DNA from: Chloroflexota bacterium
Lineage (GTDB): Bacteria > Chloroflexota > UBA11872
DNA: 64,000 bases
Assembly: GCA_022825895.1 (NCBI GenBank)
Contig: JAJDVX010000010.1
Location: 124,001 to 188,000 of the forward strand
Reading direction: 5' to 3'
In this document: piece by piece, positions 1-7,872 of the stretch
Position numbering within the stretch: position 1 is the stretch's first letter
Layout: every line of letters begins with the position of its first letter
Notes under the pieces: generated by a model
The model's input: only the letters and a program-made list of their open reading frames with translations
What the model was told of the DNA's origin: nothing
Databases searched by the model: none
Made by a program: the position numbers and the translations under genes

Positions 1-849
1 TTCCATGATCTCCATCACGCCGCCGGCGCGTCGGGCGTCCGGTTGCAGGATGTCCACGCCGCGCTTCTCGAGCAGGTCGAGCACGGCGTACTTGCCGTAG
101 ATGTTCTCGCCGGTGGCGATGGGAACCGAGACTGCGGCTCGGAGTTCGCCGTACTCGGTATTCATCCAGGGACGCAGCGGCTCCTCGTACCAGTAGATGT
201 CGTACGGCTCGTAGGCATGGCCGCGACGAATGGCTTCATCGACCGGGTGAATCTGGTTGGCGTCGATCATCACGTGTATGTCTGACCCGAGGGCGTTGCG
301 GACGGCTTCCAGACGTCGCAGATCGTCGCCGAGGTCGGGTGCGCCGACCTTGATCTTGACGGCGCGGTAGCCGGCGTCGATGGCGCGTTGGCACTGCCCG
401 ATCAATTCGTTCTCGGGGTAGTTGAGCCACCCAACCATGCCGTAGGCCGGAATCTCGGTGCGGTACTGGCCGAGGAGTTGGGCGACCGACGTATCACGTG
501 CCTTGCCGAGGATGTCCCACACGCAGTAGTCGATGACCGAGATGCCAAAGACGCCAAGGCCGCTGGCGCCGTAGTACTCGGTCTGGTCGAATAGGTGGCG
601 CCGCAGGCGGCGGGGCATGGAGGCGTCCTGGCCGACGACCAGTTTCCGCATCTCGACTTCAAAGAGCTGGCGCGTGAGTTCGCCGCCGTAGCCCGAAATG
701 CTGAGGGTGAAGGTGCCGTAGATTCCGTCTTCCGTGTGGAGCCGCACAATCAGGTCGCGACCCGAGGCGATGCGGTGGATGGAATCTTCGATGACGCGCG
801 GCGGCCCAGGCTGCTGGATGACGATGGTTTCGAGTTCGGTGATTCGCAT
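1..849 (-). CDS. Mandelate racemase/muconate lactonizing enzyme family protein (partial)
   Basis: Enolase-superfamily enzyme of the mandelate racemase subgroup, likely a sugar-acid dehydratase or racemase acting by abstraction of an alpha proton next to a carboxylate. The minus frame opens with ATG at 849 (MRITELETIV) and runs off the window start after 283 residues, so the C-terminal end is missing. Visible signatures in order are the KIKVG motif (KxK catalytic lysine), DANQ and YEEPL (Asp and Glu metal ligands), and TGEN (third metal ligand). The N-terminal capping domain is complete. It is divergent from the MDR dehydrogenase at 1042, fitting a sugar-acid catabolic locus. The substrate cannot be deduced. 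Family certain, activity uncertain. Confidence 0.9.
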   Translation of the reverse strand, partial: MRITELETIVIQQPGPPRVIEDSIHRIASGRDLIVRLHTEDGIYGTFTLSISGYGGELTRQLFEVEMRKLVVGQDASMPRRLRRHLFDQTEYYGASGLGVFGISVIDYCVWDILGKARDTSVAQLLGQYRTEIPAYGMVGWLNYPENELIGQCQRAIDAGYRAVKIKVGAPDLGDDLRRLEAVRNALGSDIHVMIDANQIHPVDEAIRRGHAYEPYDIYWYEEPLRPWMNTEYGELRAAVSVPIATGENIYGKYAVLDLLEKRGVDILQPDARRAGGVMEIME

Positions 850-1041
850 GTGGCCTCGCAGTTGCTCAGGGAGCGAGCGAGTCGGCGTCTGTTGAGGTTT
901 TGCAGTCTAGTTGGTCGCGTCAGCTTCGCTGGCCGCCGTGCACCGGGCAGCCGCACTTAGTCGCGCTCGACGGGAGGCTCGGCCGCGAAGGGCGAAAGAC
1001 GCGTGCGACGATATGAGGCGTTGTGAGGTGGAGGCGAAACT

Positions 1042-2073
1042 GTGCCTGCCGTGGATGTCCCGCGGGTGTCGTTCGTTGGTTCAGGTCGGATTTCGATTGA
1101 CAGCGTGCGGGTGACCGATCCGGCGCCGAACCAGATACGCGTGCGGACGACGCAATCGTTAATCAGTGCTGGGTCGGAACGAAATAGCTTCGAGTCGCCA
1201 AATACCGAGCCGCGGTCGCCGGGCTATTCGAGTGTGGGGACTGTGGACGCGGTAGGGCGACAGGTTGAAGGCTATCGCGAAGGGGACCGGGTGTATGCCA
1301 CGGGACCGCATCAGGGTGCGCATTTGGTGGAAGTGGATACGCCTCGGGTGGCTGACCGGAAAGAGCATTACCCGCCGCCCAAAGTGCCCGACTCGGTGAC
1401 GGACGCGCAGGCCACGTTTTTGTCGCTGTGCGACGTGGCGTTGCACGGTGTCCGGCGAGGTCGTCCCTATATCGGTGACTCCGTGGCGGTGTTTGGCCAG
1501 GGCGTGGTGGGACAGTTGGTGACGCAGTTCGCACGTATGGTCAATCCCTATCCGCTGATTGGGATTGACCTGGAGGACGAGCGGTTGGAGTTGGCTCGTG
1601 CCAGCGGCGCGACGCACACGATCAACGCCAGCCGGCAGGACGCCGTGGACCGGGTGATCGAGTTGACGGAAGGCGAAGGCGCGCGGGTTGTATTCATGGT
1701 CACGCGCACGCCGGCGATCCTGCCGGACTGCATGCGAGCCACGGCGGCGGGCGGGACGGTGACGCTAACGGGCAGCCCGCCGGGCGCCGTGGACATTCGC
1801 CTTCAGGAAGAGTTGCTCCGCAAGGAGTTGACGATTACCGGCACCTACCAGACGCGCTTGTACCCGCTGACCGCCTACCACATGCAGCGCTGGACGCGCC
1901 CGGCGAATCGCGCCTACATCTACGAACTGATGGGACGGGGCGGCCTGACTGTTGACCACCTGGTGTCACACCACGTGCCGTACACAGAAGCCCAGGAAAT
2001 GTACGCGATGATCGCGGGAGGTCCCACCGGATGGACGGGCGTTGTGCTGGATTGGACTGATTCAGCGAACTAA
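1042..2073 (+). CDS. MDR-family (alcohol dehydrogenase-like) oxidoreductase
   Basis: Medium-chain dehydrogenase/reductase of 343 residues. It starts at GTG 1042, preceded by a purine-rich GAGGCG. An N-terminal GroES-like fold (LISAGSERNSFESP, PGYSSVGTV, GDRVYATG) precedes a Rossmann domain with VFGQGVVGQL as nucleotide-binding glycine motif and an acidic residue (GIDLEDERL) that favours NAD(H). The cysteine cluster that binds structural zinc in classical zinc ADHs is absent, so it belongs to the bacitracin/threonine-dehydrogenase-like branch often seen in sugar-alcohol oxidation. It lies between a partial racemase-like gene and a Gfo/Idh gene, both on the other strand, suggesting oxidation of a polyol or sugar acid. 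Substrate unknown. Confidence 0.85.
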   Translation: MPAVDVPRVSFVGSGRISIDSVRVTDPAPNQIRVRTTQSLISAGSERNSFESPNTEPRSPGYSSVGTVDAVGRQVEGYREGDRVYATGPHQGAHLVEVDTPRVADRKEHYPPPKVPDSVTDAQATFLSLCDVALHGVRRGRPYIGDSVAVFGQGVVGQLVTQFARMVNPYPLIGIDLEDERLELARASGATHTINASRQDAVDRVIELTEGEGARVVFMVTRTPAILPDCMRATAAGGTVTLTGSPPGAVDIRLQEELLRKELTITGTYQTRLYPLTAYHMQRWTRPANRAYIYELMGRGGLTVDHLVSHHVPYTEAQEMYAMIAGGPTGWTGVVLDWTDSAN

Positions 2074-2127
2074 CGCGGTCAGAGCGGCGGCCCCGAGAAA
2101 CCGGTATCGCTGCCCGGAAGCTACCTG

Positions 2128-3417
2128 TCAGTCCTTTGGCAGTCGCGGCATCCAATCGGGACGGGGGAGCCGGCCCTCAAAGCTGTAGTACGGGTCGTCG
2201 CGGTCCAGCGGCAACCGGACCGTCGACGCCGTGGCGGCCGACTTGTAGATGGCCCGTGTAAGTTCGACGTGTTGCCGCGCGATGGTCTGAGGGAACGGAA
2301 CGGCACGGCCCTCGAGTGCGCAACTGGCCCAGAGCCGGCTCTGATGGAGTTGGCTGGGAGCCTCCGGGAAGTCATCCAGACCGTCGCCAAGCGCTTCCAG
2401 TTCGGCTATCACCCCCGGGGTGTTGGTGGACCCGAACGAGAGCGTGTGCTTGAACACGCTCTCGCGACCGGAGTTCAGCAGCACGGTCGGCTGCCCCCAG
2501 CCCAGGTGTTCGTGGGTCACGACCATCGAGGCGTTCTGGCCCACGAACTCCCAACGAGTCTGCTCGGTCTGGGGATGTTCGTGATGCAGCAGGGAGCCTT
2601 GAACGATGCCCACGGCGCCGTTGGCATAGCGAACCAGCGCCAGGCTGTAGCTGTCGTGCTCGATTTCGCGCAGGAAGCCGCCGGAGTAGGCCGTGACTTC
2701 GACAATCGGCGAGCCAAGGGCAAAGAGGAACGGCTCGATGACATAACGCCCATGGTGAAAGACCGCGCCGCCGCCCTCGGTATCGAACTTCCCGTGCCAA
2801 CCGCCCATGTAGTACGACTGCTGGTGGTACCAGTTGATCTCGATCTTGGCCACGGCCAGCGGGCCCATCAGGCCGCTGTCGATCGCGCGTCGGGCGTGCT
2901 GCAAGCCACGGGTGTAGCGGCCGCCGCACTGTGAGACGTACGTCACCCCGGCCTCTTCGACCGCGGCCAGAATTTCGTCCGCCTCCTGAACGCTCTTGGC
3001 CATGGGGCCTTCCGTGAAGATGTGCTTGCCGGCCCGCGCCGCTGCCACGACGGGCACGCCGCGAATGGGCGGGGTGGTGAGAACCGCGACGGCATCGACG
3101 TCAGGGTCCTTCAGAAGGGCCTCGTGTGAGTCATAGGTCCGAATGTCGTTGTCGGCCGCGGCCTGCGCGTGTTCGGCCATCTGCCTGGCCGCTTCGCGGG
3201 ACTCGTCATCACGGGCGTTGATTGCCAGGGCGCGCTGGCGGGCGGCTTCAGCGGTGTACGCCTCGTGGATGGCCTCGGCCCGGTCTTCAGCCAGGCTGGG
3301 ATACAAGTCGGCCGTGGCCACGACCTGGGCCAGGTCGGTCATGCCCGCGTAGATGTCGGTGTAGAGCCGAGAAATTCCGCCGCAGCCGATGAAGCCGACG
3401 TTGAGCTTGCGGTCCAT
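2128..3417 (-). CDS. Gfo/Idh/MocA family oxidoreductase
   Basis: NAD(P)-dependent sugar or cyclitol oxidoreductase of 429 residues. I place the start at ATG 3417 because MDRKLNVGFIGCGG begins the Rossmann fold and a GGAGCG ribosome site precedes it; the open frame continues upstream to 3666 without homology. GFIGCGGIS is the dinucleotide site. An extra Ala/Arg/Glu-rich helical stretch of about 40 residues follows the second strand. The usual EKP motif carrying the catalytic lysine reads EGP here (FTEGPMA), so normal hydride chemistry is doubtful. The C-terminal substrate domain carries GGGAVFHHGRYVIEPF. It is divergent from a DegT aminotransferase, a pairing known from amino-sugar and amino-cyclitol synthesis. 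Confidence 0.88.
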   Translation of the reverse strand: MDRKLNVGFIGCGGISRLYTDIYAGMTDLAQVVATADLYPSLAEDRAEAIHEAYTAEAARQRALAINARDDESREAARQMAEHAQAAADNDIRTYDSHEALLKDPDVDAVAVLTTPPIRGVPVVAAARAGKHIFTEGPMAKSVQEADEILAAVEEAGVTYVSQCGGRYTRGLQHARRAIDSGLMGPLAVAKIEINWYHQQSYYMGGWHGKFDTEGGGAVFHHGRYVIEPFLFALGSPIVEVTAYSGGFLREIEHDSYSLALVRYANGAVGIVQGSLLHHEHPQTEQTRWEFVGQNASMVVTHEHLGWGQPTVLLNSGRESVFKHTLSFGSTNTPGVIAELEALGDGLDDFPEAPSQLHQSRLWASCALEGRAVPFPQTIARQHVELTRAIYKSAATASTVRLPLDRDDPYYSFEGRLPRPDWMPRLPKD

Positions 3418-3563
3418 GTGCCTGCGCTCCAGCCGATGGGTTGGCGGGATGGTATACGAAACACGAATGGGCGGCGGCTGGGGAGAAACGCCTGACGGCG
3501 CGGGGGCGTAGCATACGCGCCACACCCCGTTCGGCCGGAACGGTGACGGAAGGAGCTTGAGGC

Positions 3564-4853
3564 ATGTGTGCGCTGGCCCTGCACGGTGGAACGCCCATCC
3601 GAACCAAGCCGTATAACGCCTGGCCCGAGTTCGACGAGGCCGAGATCGAGGCTGTGGTTGCCGCACTACGAACCGGCAATTGGGCGTCCGGCGACGGCGA
3701 CCGAAGCCTTACCAACTTCGAGCGATCGTTCGCGGCCTACCAGGGCGCCGAATTCTGCCTGGCGGTCAGCAGCGGAACCAGCGCCCTGGAAATCGGGCTG
3801 CGGGCGTTACGGCTGCCGCGCGGTTCCGAGGTCATCCTCTCGCCCTACACCTACATGGCCAGCCCGACCGCGGTGCTGAACGTGGGCCTGGTACCCATTT
3901 TTGTGGACATGGATCCGGAGACCTACAACATCAATTCGCGCCTGATCGAGTCGGCGATTACCGAGCAAACCGGCGCGATCATGACGGTGCACTTCGGAGG
4001 GCTGCCCTGCGATATGGGAGCGATTCTTGAGATCGCTCGCCGGCACGACCTGAAGGTGATTGAGGACTCAGCCCATGCGCACGGTTCCACCTGGAACGAT
4101 CGTGGCCTCGGCACGATCGGCGACGTTGGCTGCTTCAGCCTGGGACCCGGCAAAAACCTCACGCCCGGCGTTGGTGGCGCGGTCATGACAAATGACCTGG
4201 ACATCTACAGACACGCCATCGCCTATTCCGAGATGGACATCGGTGGACGCGTGATGCGGTTCGGCGAGATGGAAATCGACATGCCGGCCGCCGAGCTTGA
4301 CGAATGGTTTCCCTATAGCTCCGGCAACCGCCGTCTGGGTGGCGTGCTGGCGGCTTTGGCCAGCGCGCAGCTCGACCGGCTGGAGGGCCAGACCCAGCGG
4401 CGCTCCGAGAATGGCAGGTACCTCGCCGAACTGCTTGAAGACGTGGAGGGGCTGTCGTCGCGCCGTGAGGACCCCTACGTAACGCGCAACGCCAACCACC
4501 TGCACATCGTTCGCTACGACGCCGAGGGTTTTGAGGGGCTGCCTCGAGAACGCTTCGTTGAAGCCATGCAGGCTGAGGGAATCGCGATCCGGACCGGCTA
4601 TAGGCGTCCCATGAACCGAGCCGATCTGTTCAGCGATCCCAATGGCGAACTGTCGCTCGTCTGGCCTCGAGGCGATAGTGGACCCGACGTGGACTACGCC
4701 TCAATGTCGTGTCCACAGGCCGAGCAGGCCTGCGCGACGGAAGATCTCTGGGTAACACAGAACATGATGCTCAGCGGACGTGGGGCTATGGAAGAGATAG
4801 TCGAAGGGGCCGAGAAAGTCCGCGACAATCTGCCGACGCTTGGCAGGGCGTAG
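3564..4853 (+). CDS. DegT/DnrJ/EryC1 family PLP-dependent aminotransferase
   Basis: Sugar aminotransferase-like enzyme of 429 residues, start ATG 3564 after a good AAGGAG ribosome site. The fold-type I signatures are present: SSGTSALEIGL (phosphate-binding loop), VIEDSAHAHG (Asp168 contacting the PLP pyridine nitrogen) and FSLGPGKNLTPG with Lys197 as the probable Schiff-base lysine. The family transfers an amino group to keto-sugars or keto-cyclitols; some members only bind cofactor or act as dehydratases. With the lysine retained I expect a true aminotransferase. It is divergently oriented to a Gfo/Idh oxidoreductase 146 bp away, which could supply its keto substrate. Confidence 0.9.
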   Translation: MCALALHGGTPIRTKPYNAWPEFDEAEIEAVVAALRTGNWASGDGDRSLTNFERSFAAYQGAEFCLAVSSGTSALEIGLRALRLPRGSEVILSPYTYMASPTAVLNVGLVPIFVDMDPETYNINSRLIESAITEQTGAIMTVHFGGLPCDMGAILEIARRHDLKVIEDSAHAHGSTWNDRGLGTIGDVGCFSLGPGKNLTPGVGGAVMTNDLDIYRHAIAYSEMDIGGRVMRFGEMEIDMPAAELDEWFPYSSGNRRLGGVLAALASAQLDRLEGQTQRRSENGRYLAELLEDVEGLSSRREDPYVTRNANHLHIVRYDAEGFEGLPRERFVEAMQAEGIAIRTGYRRPMNRADLFSDPNGELSLVWPRGDSGPDVDYASMSCPQAEQACATEDLWVTQNMMLSGRGAMEEIVEGAEKVRDNLPTLGRA

Positions 4854-4902
4854 ACGTAGCCCAGGCCACCAGGTCTACGGTCGAACGGGAGGGCTCTTGC
4901 CG

Positions 4903-5949
4903 CTAGCCCTTGATTCCGGTCAGGGTGATTCCACGCACGAACTGGCGTTGCGCAAAGAAGAAAACCACGATAATCGGCATGACCGCGATCATGGCAACAG
5001 CCATCTGGAAGGTGTGTAGCTGTTCGGTGTATTGGCCGGCCGCGAAGTAGCGTAGGCCAACCGGTAGGGTGATTCGTTCCGGAGAATTAAGAACGATGAG
5101 GGGTAAGAAGAACTCGTTCCAGTTGGCAATGAATGAAAGCGCAGCGACCGTAGCAATTGCCGGCTTAGAGAGCGGAAGGATGACCCGAAATAAAATACCA
5201 ATGCGGGATGCGCCGTCCGTTCGCGCAGCTTCGTCGAGTTCAATGGGAATAGTCATGAAAAACTGCCGCAAGACGAAGATGGAAAAGGCGCCTCCTCCCA
5301 GGCCTGGCACAATCAGTGGCCAAAGGGTGTCGAGCCAATTCAATTCCCTAAAGATGATGACGATTGGGATGATGGTGACATGCAGAGGCAACATCATGGT
5401 GGAGAGCAGGACTATGAAGAGAACTCGGTTCCCTGGGAAGTCAAGACGAGCAAATCCGTAGGCAACGACGCAGCTTGAGAAAGTCCCAGCGACTACTCCA
5501 ATAAACGTCACGACCGACGAATTGAGCAGCCACCATGGAACAGGGTGATTTGCCCAGACGTACGTGTAGTTTTCCCAGGCCATCGGGAACGGCCAAAACA
5601 GGTCGGGGTCGTAGACCTGGCCGGTGGTCATGAATGACCAGCGAACCATGTAGACGAACGGAATGGCGAACATGACGCTGCCGCCGAGCAATACCAGGTA
5701 CGTAAGGGTCCGAGTCAATGCTCGAAGCACGCGAACCGATGTGGAACGCACGGTGATTGGCTTGCCCGAAAGGGCGGTTTGAGGCGATTCGAGCGAGCCT
5801 CCGAGGGGGGCGCCTAAGCCGGAAGCGGCGGACGTACCGGCCGTATGCGCGCGCCCGACAACAGTGTGGCGCATTGGCGTCGGTGCGGCAGAACCAATGT
5901 CCGTGGGTCGCTGCCTCATTTCGAGCGAGCCCCGAAGGTCGTGGCGCAA
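4903..5949 (-). CDS. Carbohydrate ABC transporter permease (MalG-like, copy 2)
   Basis: Inner-membrane permease with six predicted helices and the EAA loop that docks the ATPase (LDEAARTDGASRIGILFRVI). It ends in LTGIKG like its neighbour and is clearly a tandem duplicate of the permease at 5969-6883. It differs by a polar N-terminal extension of up to about 75 residues. The open frame begins with TTG 5949, but ATG at 5919 or 5874 are plausible starts and the membrane part begins only near LTYLVLLGG. Last gene of the minus-strand importer cluster, 19 bp after copy 1. Two MalG-type genes beside one MalF-type gene is unusual. Function as sugar importer subunit is by family. Confidence 0.88.
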   Translation of the reverse strand: MRHDLRGSLEMRQRPTDIGSAAPTPMRHTVVGRAHTAGTSAASGLGAPLGGSLESPQTALSGKPITVRSTSVRVLRALTRTLTYLVLLGGSVMFAIPFVYMVRWSFMTTGQVYDPDLFWPFPMAWENYTYVWANHPVPWWLLNSSVVTFIGVVAGTFSSCVVAYGFARLDFPGNRVLFIVLLSTMMLPLHVTIIPIVIIFRELNWLDTLWPLIVPGLGGGAFSIFVLRQFFMTIPIELDEAARTDGASRIGILFRVILPLSKPAIATVAALSFIANWNEFFLPLIVLNSPERITLPVGLRYFAAGQYTEQLHTFQMAVAMIAVMPIIVVFFFAQRQFVRGITLTGIKG

Positions 5950-5968
5950 CTCACGCAGTCTTCGGGCC

Positions 5969-6883
5969 TCAGCCCTTGATGCCCGTCAGCGCGATTCCGC
6001 GGATGAAGTGTTTCTGAGCAAGGAAGAACAGAATGACGACGGGCGCTACGGCAATAAGGGCAATGGCCATCTGCAGGTGGAGCCGCTGCGCCTCGTATTG
6101 TCCTGCCTGCAGCCAGCGCATCCCGACGGCGAGCGTCAGCCGCTCGGATGACTGCAAGACGATGAGTGGGAAGAAAAAGTCATTCCAGTGACTGATAAAC
6201 GAGAACACCGCGACGGTCGCAATCGCCGGTTTCGACAGCGGTATGACGATCGTCCAGAAAACTCGCATACGCGACGCACCGTCGATGGCGGCGGCCTCGT
6301 CAAGCTCCAGAGGCAATGTCAAGAAGAACTGGCGGAGGAGGAAAATGTAGAACGGCGCCCCGCCAAGCAGCGGAACGATCAGCGGCAAAAGCGTGTCCAG
6401 CCAGTTAAGTTCTCGAAATAGAATGACCTGAGGAATGATCGTAACGTGCTGCGGCAGCATCATCGTGGAGATCACGAGCAGGAAGAGAGCGCGGTTTCCG
6501 GGAAACCTGAGACGAGCAAATCCAAAAGCAACAAGCGCGCTGATAAACGTTCCAACGGTGACCCCGACGAACGACACGATCGTGCTATTCGTAATCCACC
6601 AAAGCACCGGACCGACCTGCCACACGTCCGTGTAGTTATTCCAAGCTGGAGGATCGGGGAACAACGGCTGAGGAACTTCGTAGAACATATCGATGCTCAT
6701 CAACGAAGCCCGGATCATCCAGAAAAACGGGATAGCGTACATAACGCTGCCGCCGATGAGGATGAGGTAGTACACGGCTCGCAGCAAGAGTTGCAAAGCC
6801 TGGACCCGACGCGATCGGATAGTGCGCCCGCCGGACGCGAGGGCGGCTGAAGGCAGGCCGGAATCCACGGTTCGTGCTGTCAT
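5969..6883 (-). CDS. Carbohydrate ABC transporter permease (MalG-like, copy 1)
   Basis: Binding-protein-dependent transport permease of 304 residues, start ATG 6883 only 3 bp after the MalF-like gene stops. The N-terminal cytoplasmic stretch is short, followed by six hydrophobic helices. The EAA loop (LDEAAAIDGASRMRVFWTIV) is intact, so coupling to an ATPase is expected. Length and topology match MalG-type subunits (about 280-300 residues). It forms an operon with the binding protein and the MalF-like subunit; no ATPase gene lies nearby, so a shared ATPase elsewhere must power the system. Closely related to the next gene downstream. Confidence 0.92.
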   Translation of the reverse strand: MTARTVDSGLPSAALASGGRTIRSRRVQALQLLLRAVYYLILIGGSVMYAIPFFWMIRASLMSIDMFYEVPQPLFPDPPAWNNYTDVWQVGPVLWWITNSTIVSFVGVTVGTFISALVAFGFARLRFPGNRALFLLVISTMMLPQHVTIIPQVILFRELNWLDTLLPLIVPLLGGAPFYIFLLRQFFLTLPLELDEAAAIDGASRMRVFWTIVIPLSKPAIATVAVFSFISHWNDFFFPLIVLQSSERLTLAVGMRWLQAGQYEAQRLHLQMAIALIAVAPVVILFFLAQKHFIRGIALTGIKG

Positions 6884-6886
6884 GGC

Positions 6887-7774
6887 TTAGCGCTCCGAGG
6901 CGCCTTCGTAGTAGACCCAGCGCCGGGCAATTCCGAACTGCAGCACCGTGAATACCAGAATGATGACGAACAGTACCCAGGCAATAGCCGAGGCATAGCC
7001 CATCTGGAAGTATTCGAATCCGGTGCGATAGAGATGCAGCAGAATAAACAGCGTGGAATCTCGAGGCCCACCATTTGTCACGATCAGTGCCTGCGTAAAT
7101 ACCTGCCACGATCCAATGATCTGGAGCACGGCGGTCAGAAAGATGGCGGGCGTCATCATCGGCACCGTCACATGCCACATCTTGCGAATAACGCCTGCAC
7201 CGTCAACGCTGGCGGCTTCGTAGAGATGCTGCGGGATGCCCTGCAGCGCCGCCAGGTAGATAATCATCGTGGTTCCCAGCCCCCAGAAACTCATGAGAAT
7301 CAGGGCTGGCATGGCCCAGGTTGAGCTCGTCAGCCAGTTGGGACCGTCGATACCTACGAGTCCCAGGAACTGATTCACCAGGCCATTTGGCTGGAGGAGG
7401 AGAATCCACAGGTAGGCCGTGGCCACGCCTGCCGTTACCGACGGCAGATAGAAGGCCGTGCGGTAGATAGGCTGACCTTTGACTTTCTGATTCAGCAGAA
7501 TTGCAACAAAGAACGCCATGACCATGATTCCTGGTACGTGAACTGCTGTGTAGTACAGGGTGTTGATAATGCTGCGTATGAACTTGGCGTCGTCGGTAAA
7601 GAGTCTGACGTAGTTATCTGCTCCGACCCACTCCGGCAAGCCAATGAACCGATAGTTGGTGAAGCTCAGAAAAATCGATGCAATGAATGGTCCCAGCGTG
7701 AACCAGAGAAACGTTATGAGCCAGGGCGCGATGAAAAGCAGGCCGCTCCAGCGTTGCCATCGTGTCGTGCGCAA
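6887..7774 (-). CDS. Carbohydrate ABC transporter permease (MalF-like)
   Basis: Sugar permease of 295 residues, TTG start at 7774 preceded by a GAGGAAAC ribosome site. MRTTRWQRWSGLLFIAPWL begins the first membrane helix; six helices follow. The EAA loop reads LYEAASVDGAGVIRKMWHVT, standard for MalF/UgpA-type subunits. It sits between the binding-protein gene (98 bp upstream) and the first MalG-like gene (3 bp downstream), so it is the first permease of the operon. The family imports oligosaccharides, polyols or glycerol phosphate; the substrate is not evident. Confidence 0.92.
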   Translation of the reverse strand: MRTTRWQRWSGLLFIAPWLITFLWFTLGPFIASIFLSFTNYRFIGLPEWVGADNYVRLFTDDAKFIRSIINTLYYTAVHVPGIMVMAFFVAILLNQKVKGQPIYRTAFYLPSVTAGVATAYLWILLLQPNGLVNQFLGLVGIDGPNWLTSSTWAMPALILMSFWGLGTTMIIYLAALQGIPQHLYEAASVDGAGVIRKMWHVTVPMMTPAIFLTAVLQIIGSWQVFTQALIVTNGGPRDSTLFILLHLYRTGFEYFQMGYASAIAWVLFVIILVFTVLQFGIARRWVYYEGASER

Positions 7775-7872
7775 AGTTTCCTCAGTTCATAGGCGGTCGG
7801 GCGGGCACCGGGAAATGGCGCCCGCCCGACACATCCACGTCATTCAATGATGTGAATGAGCGTGAAGGGTAC

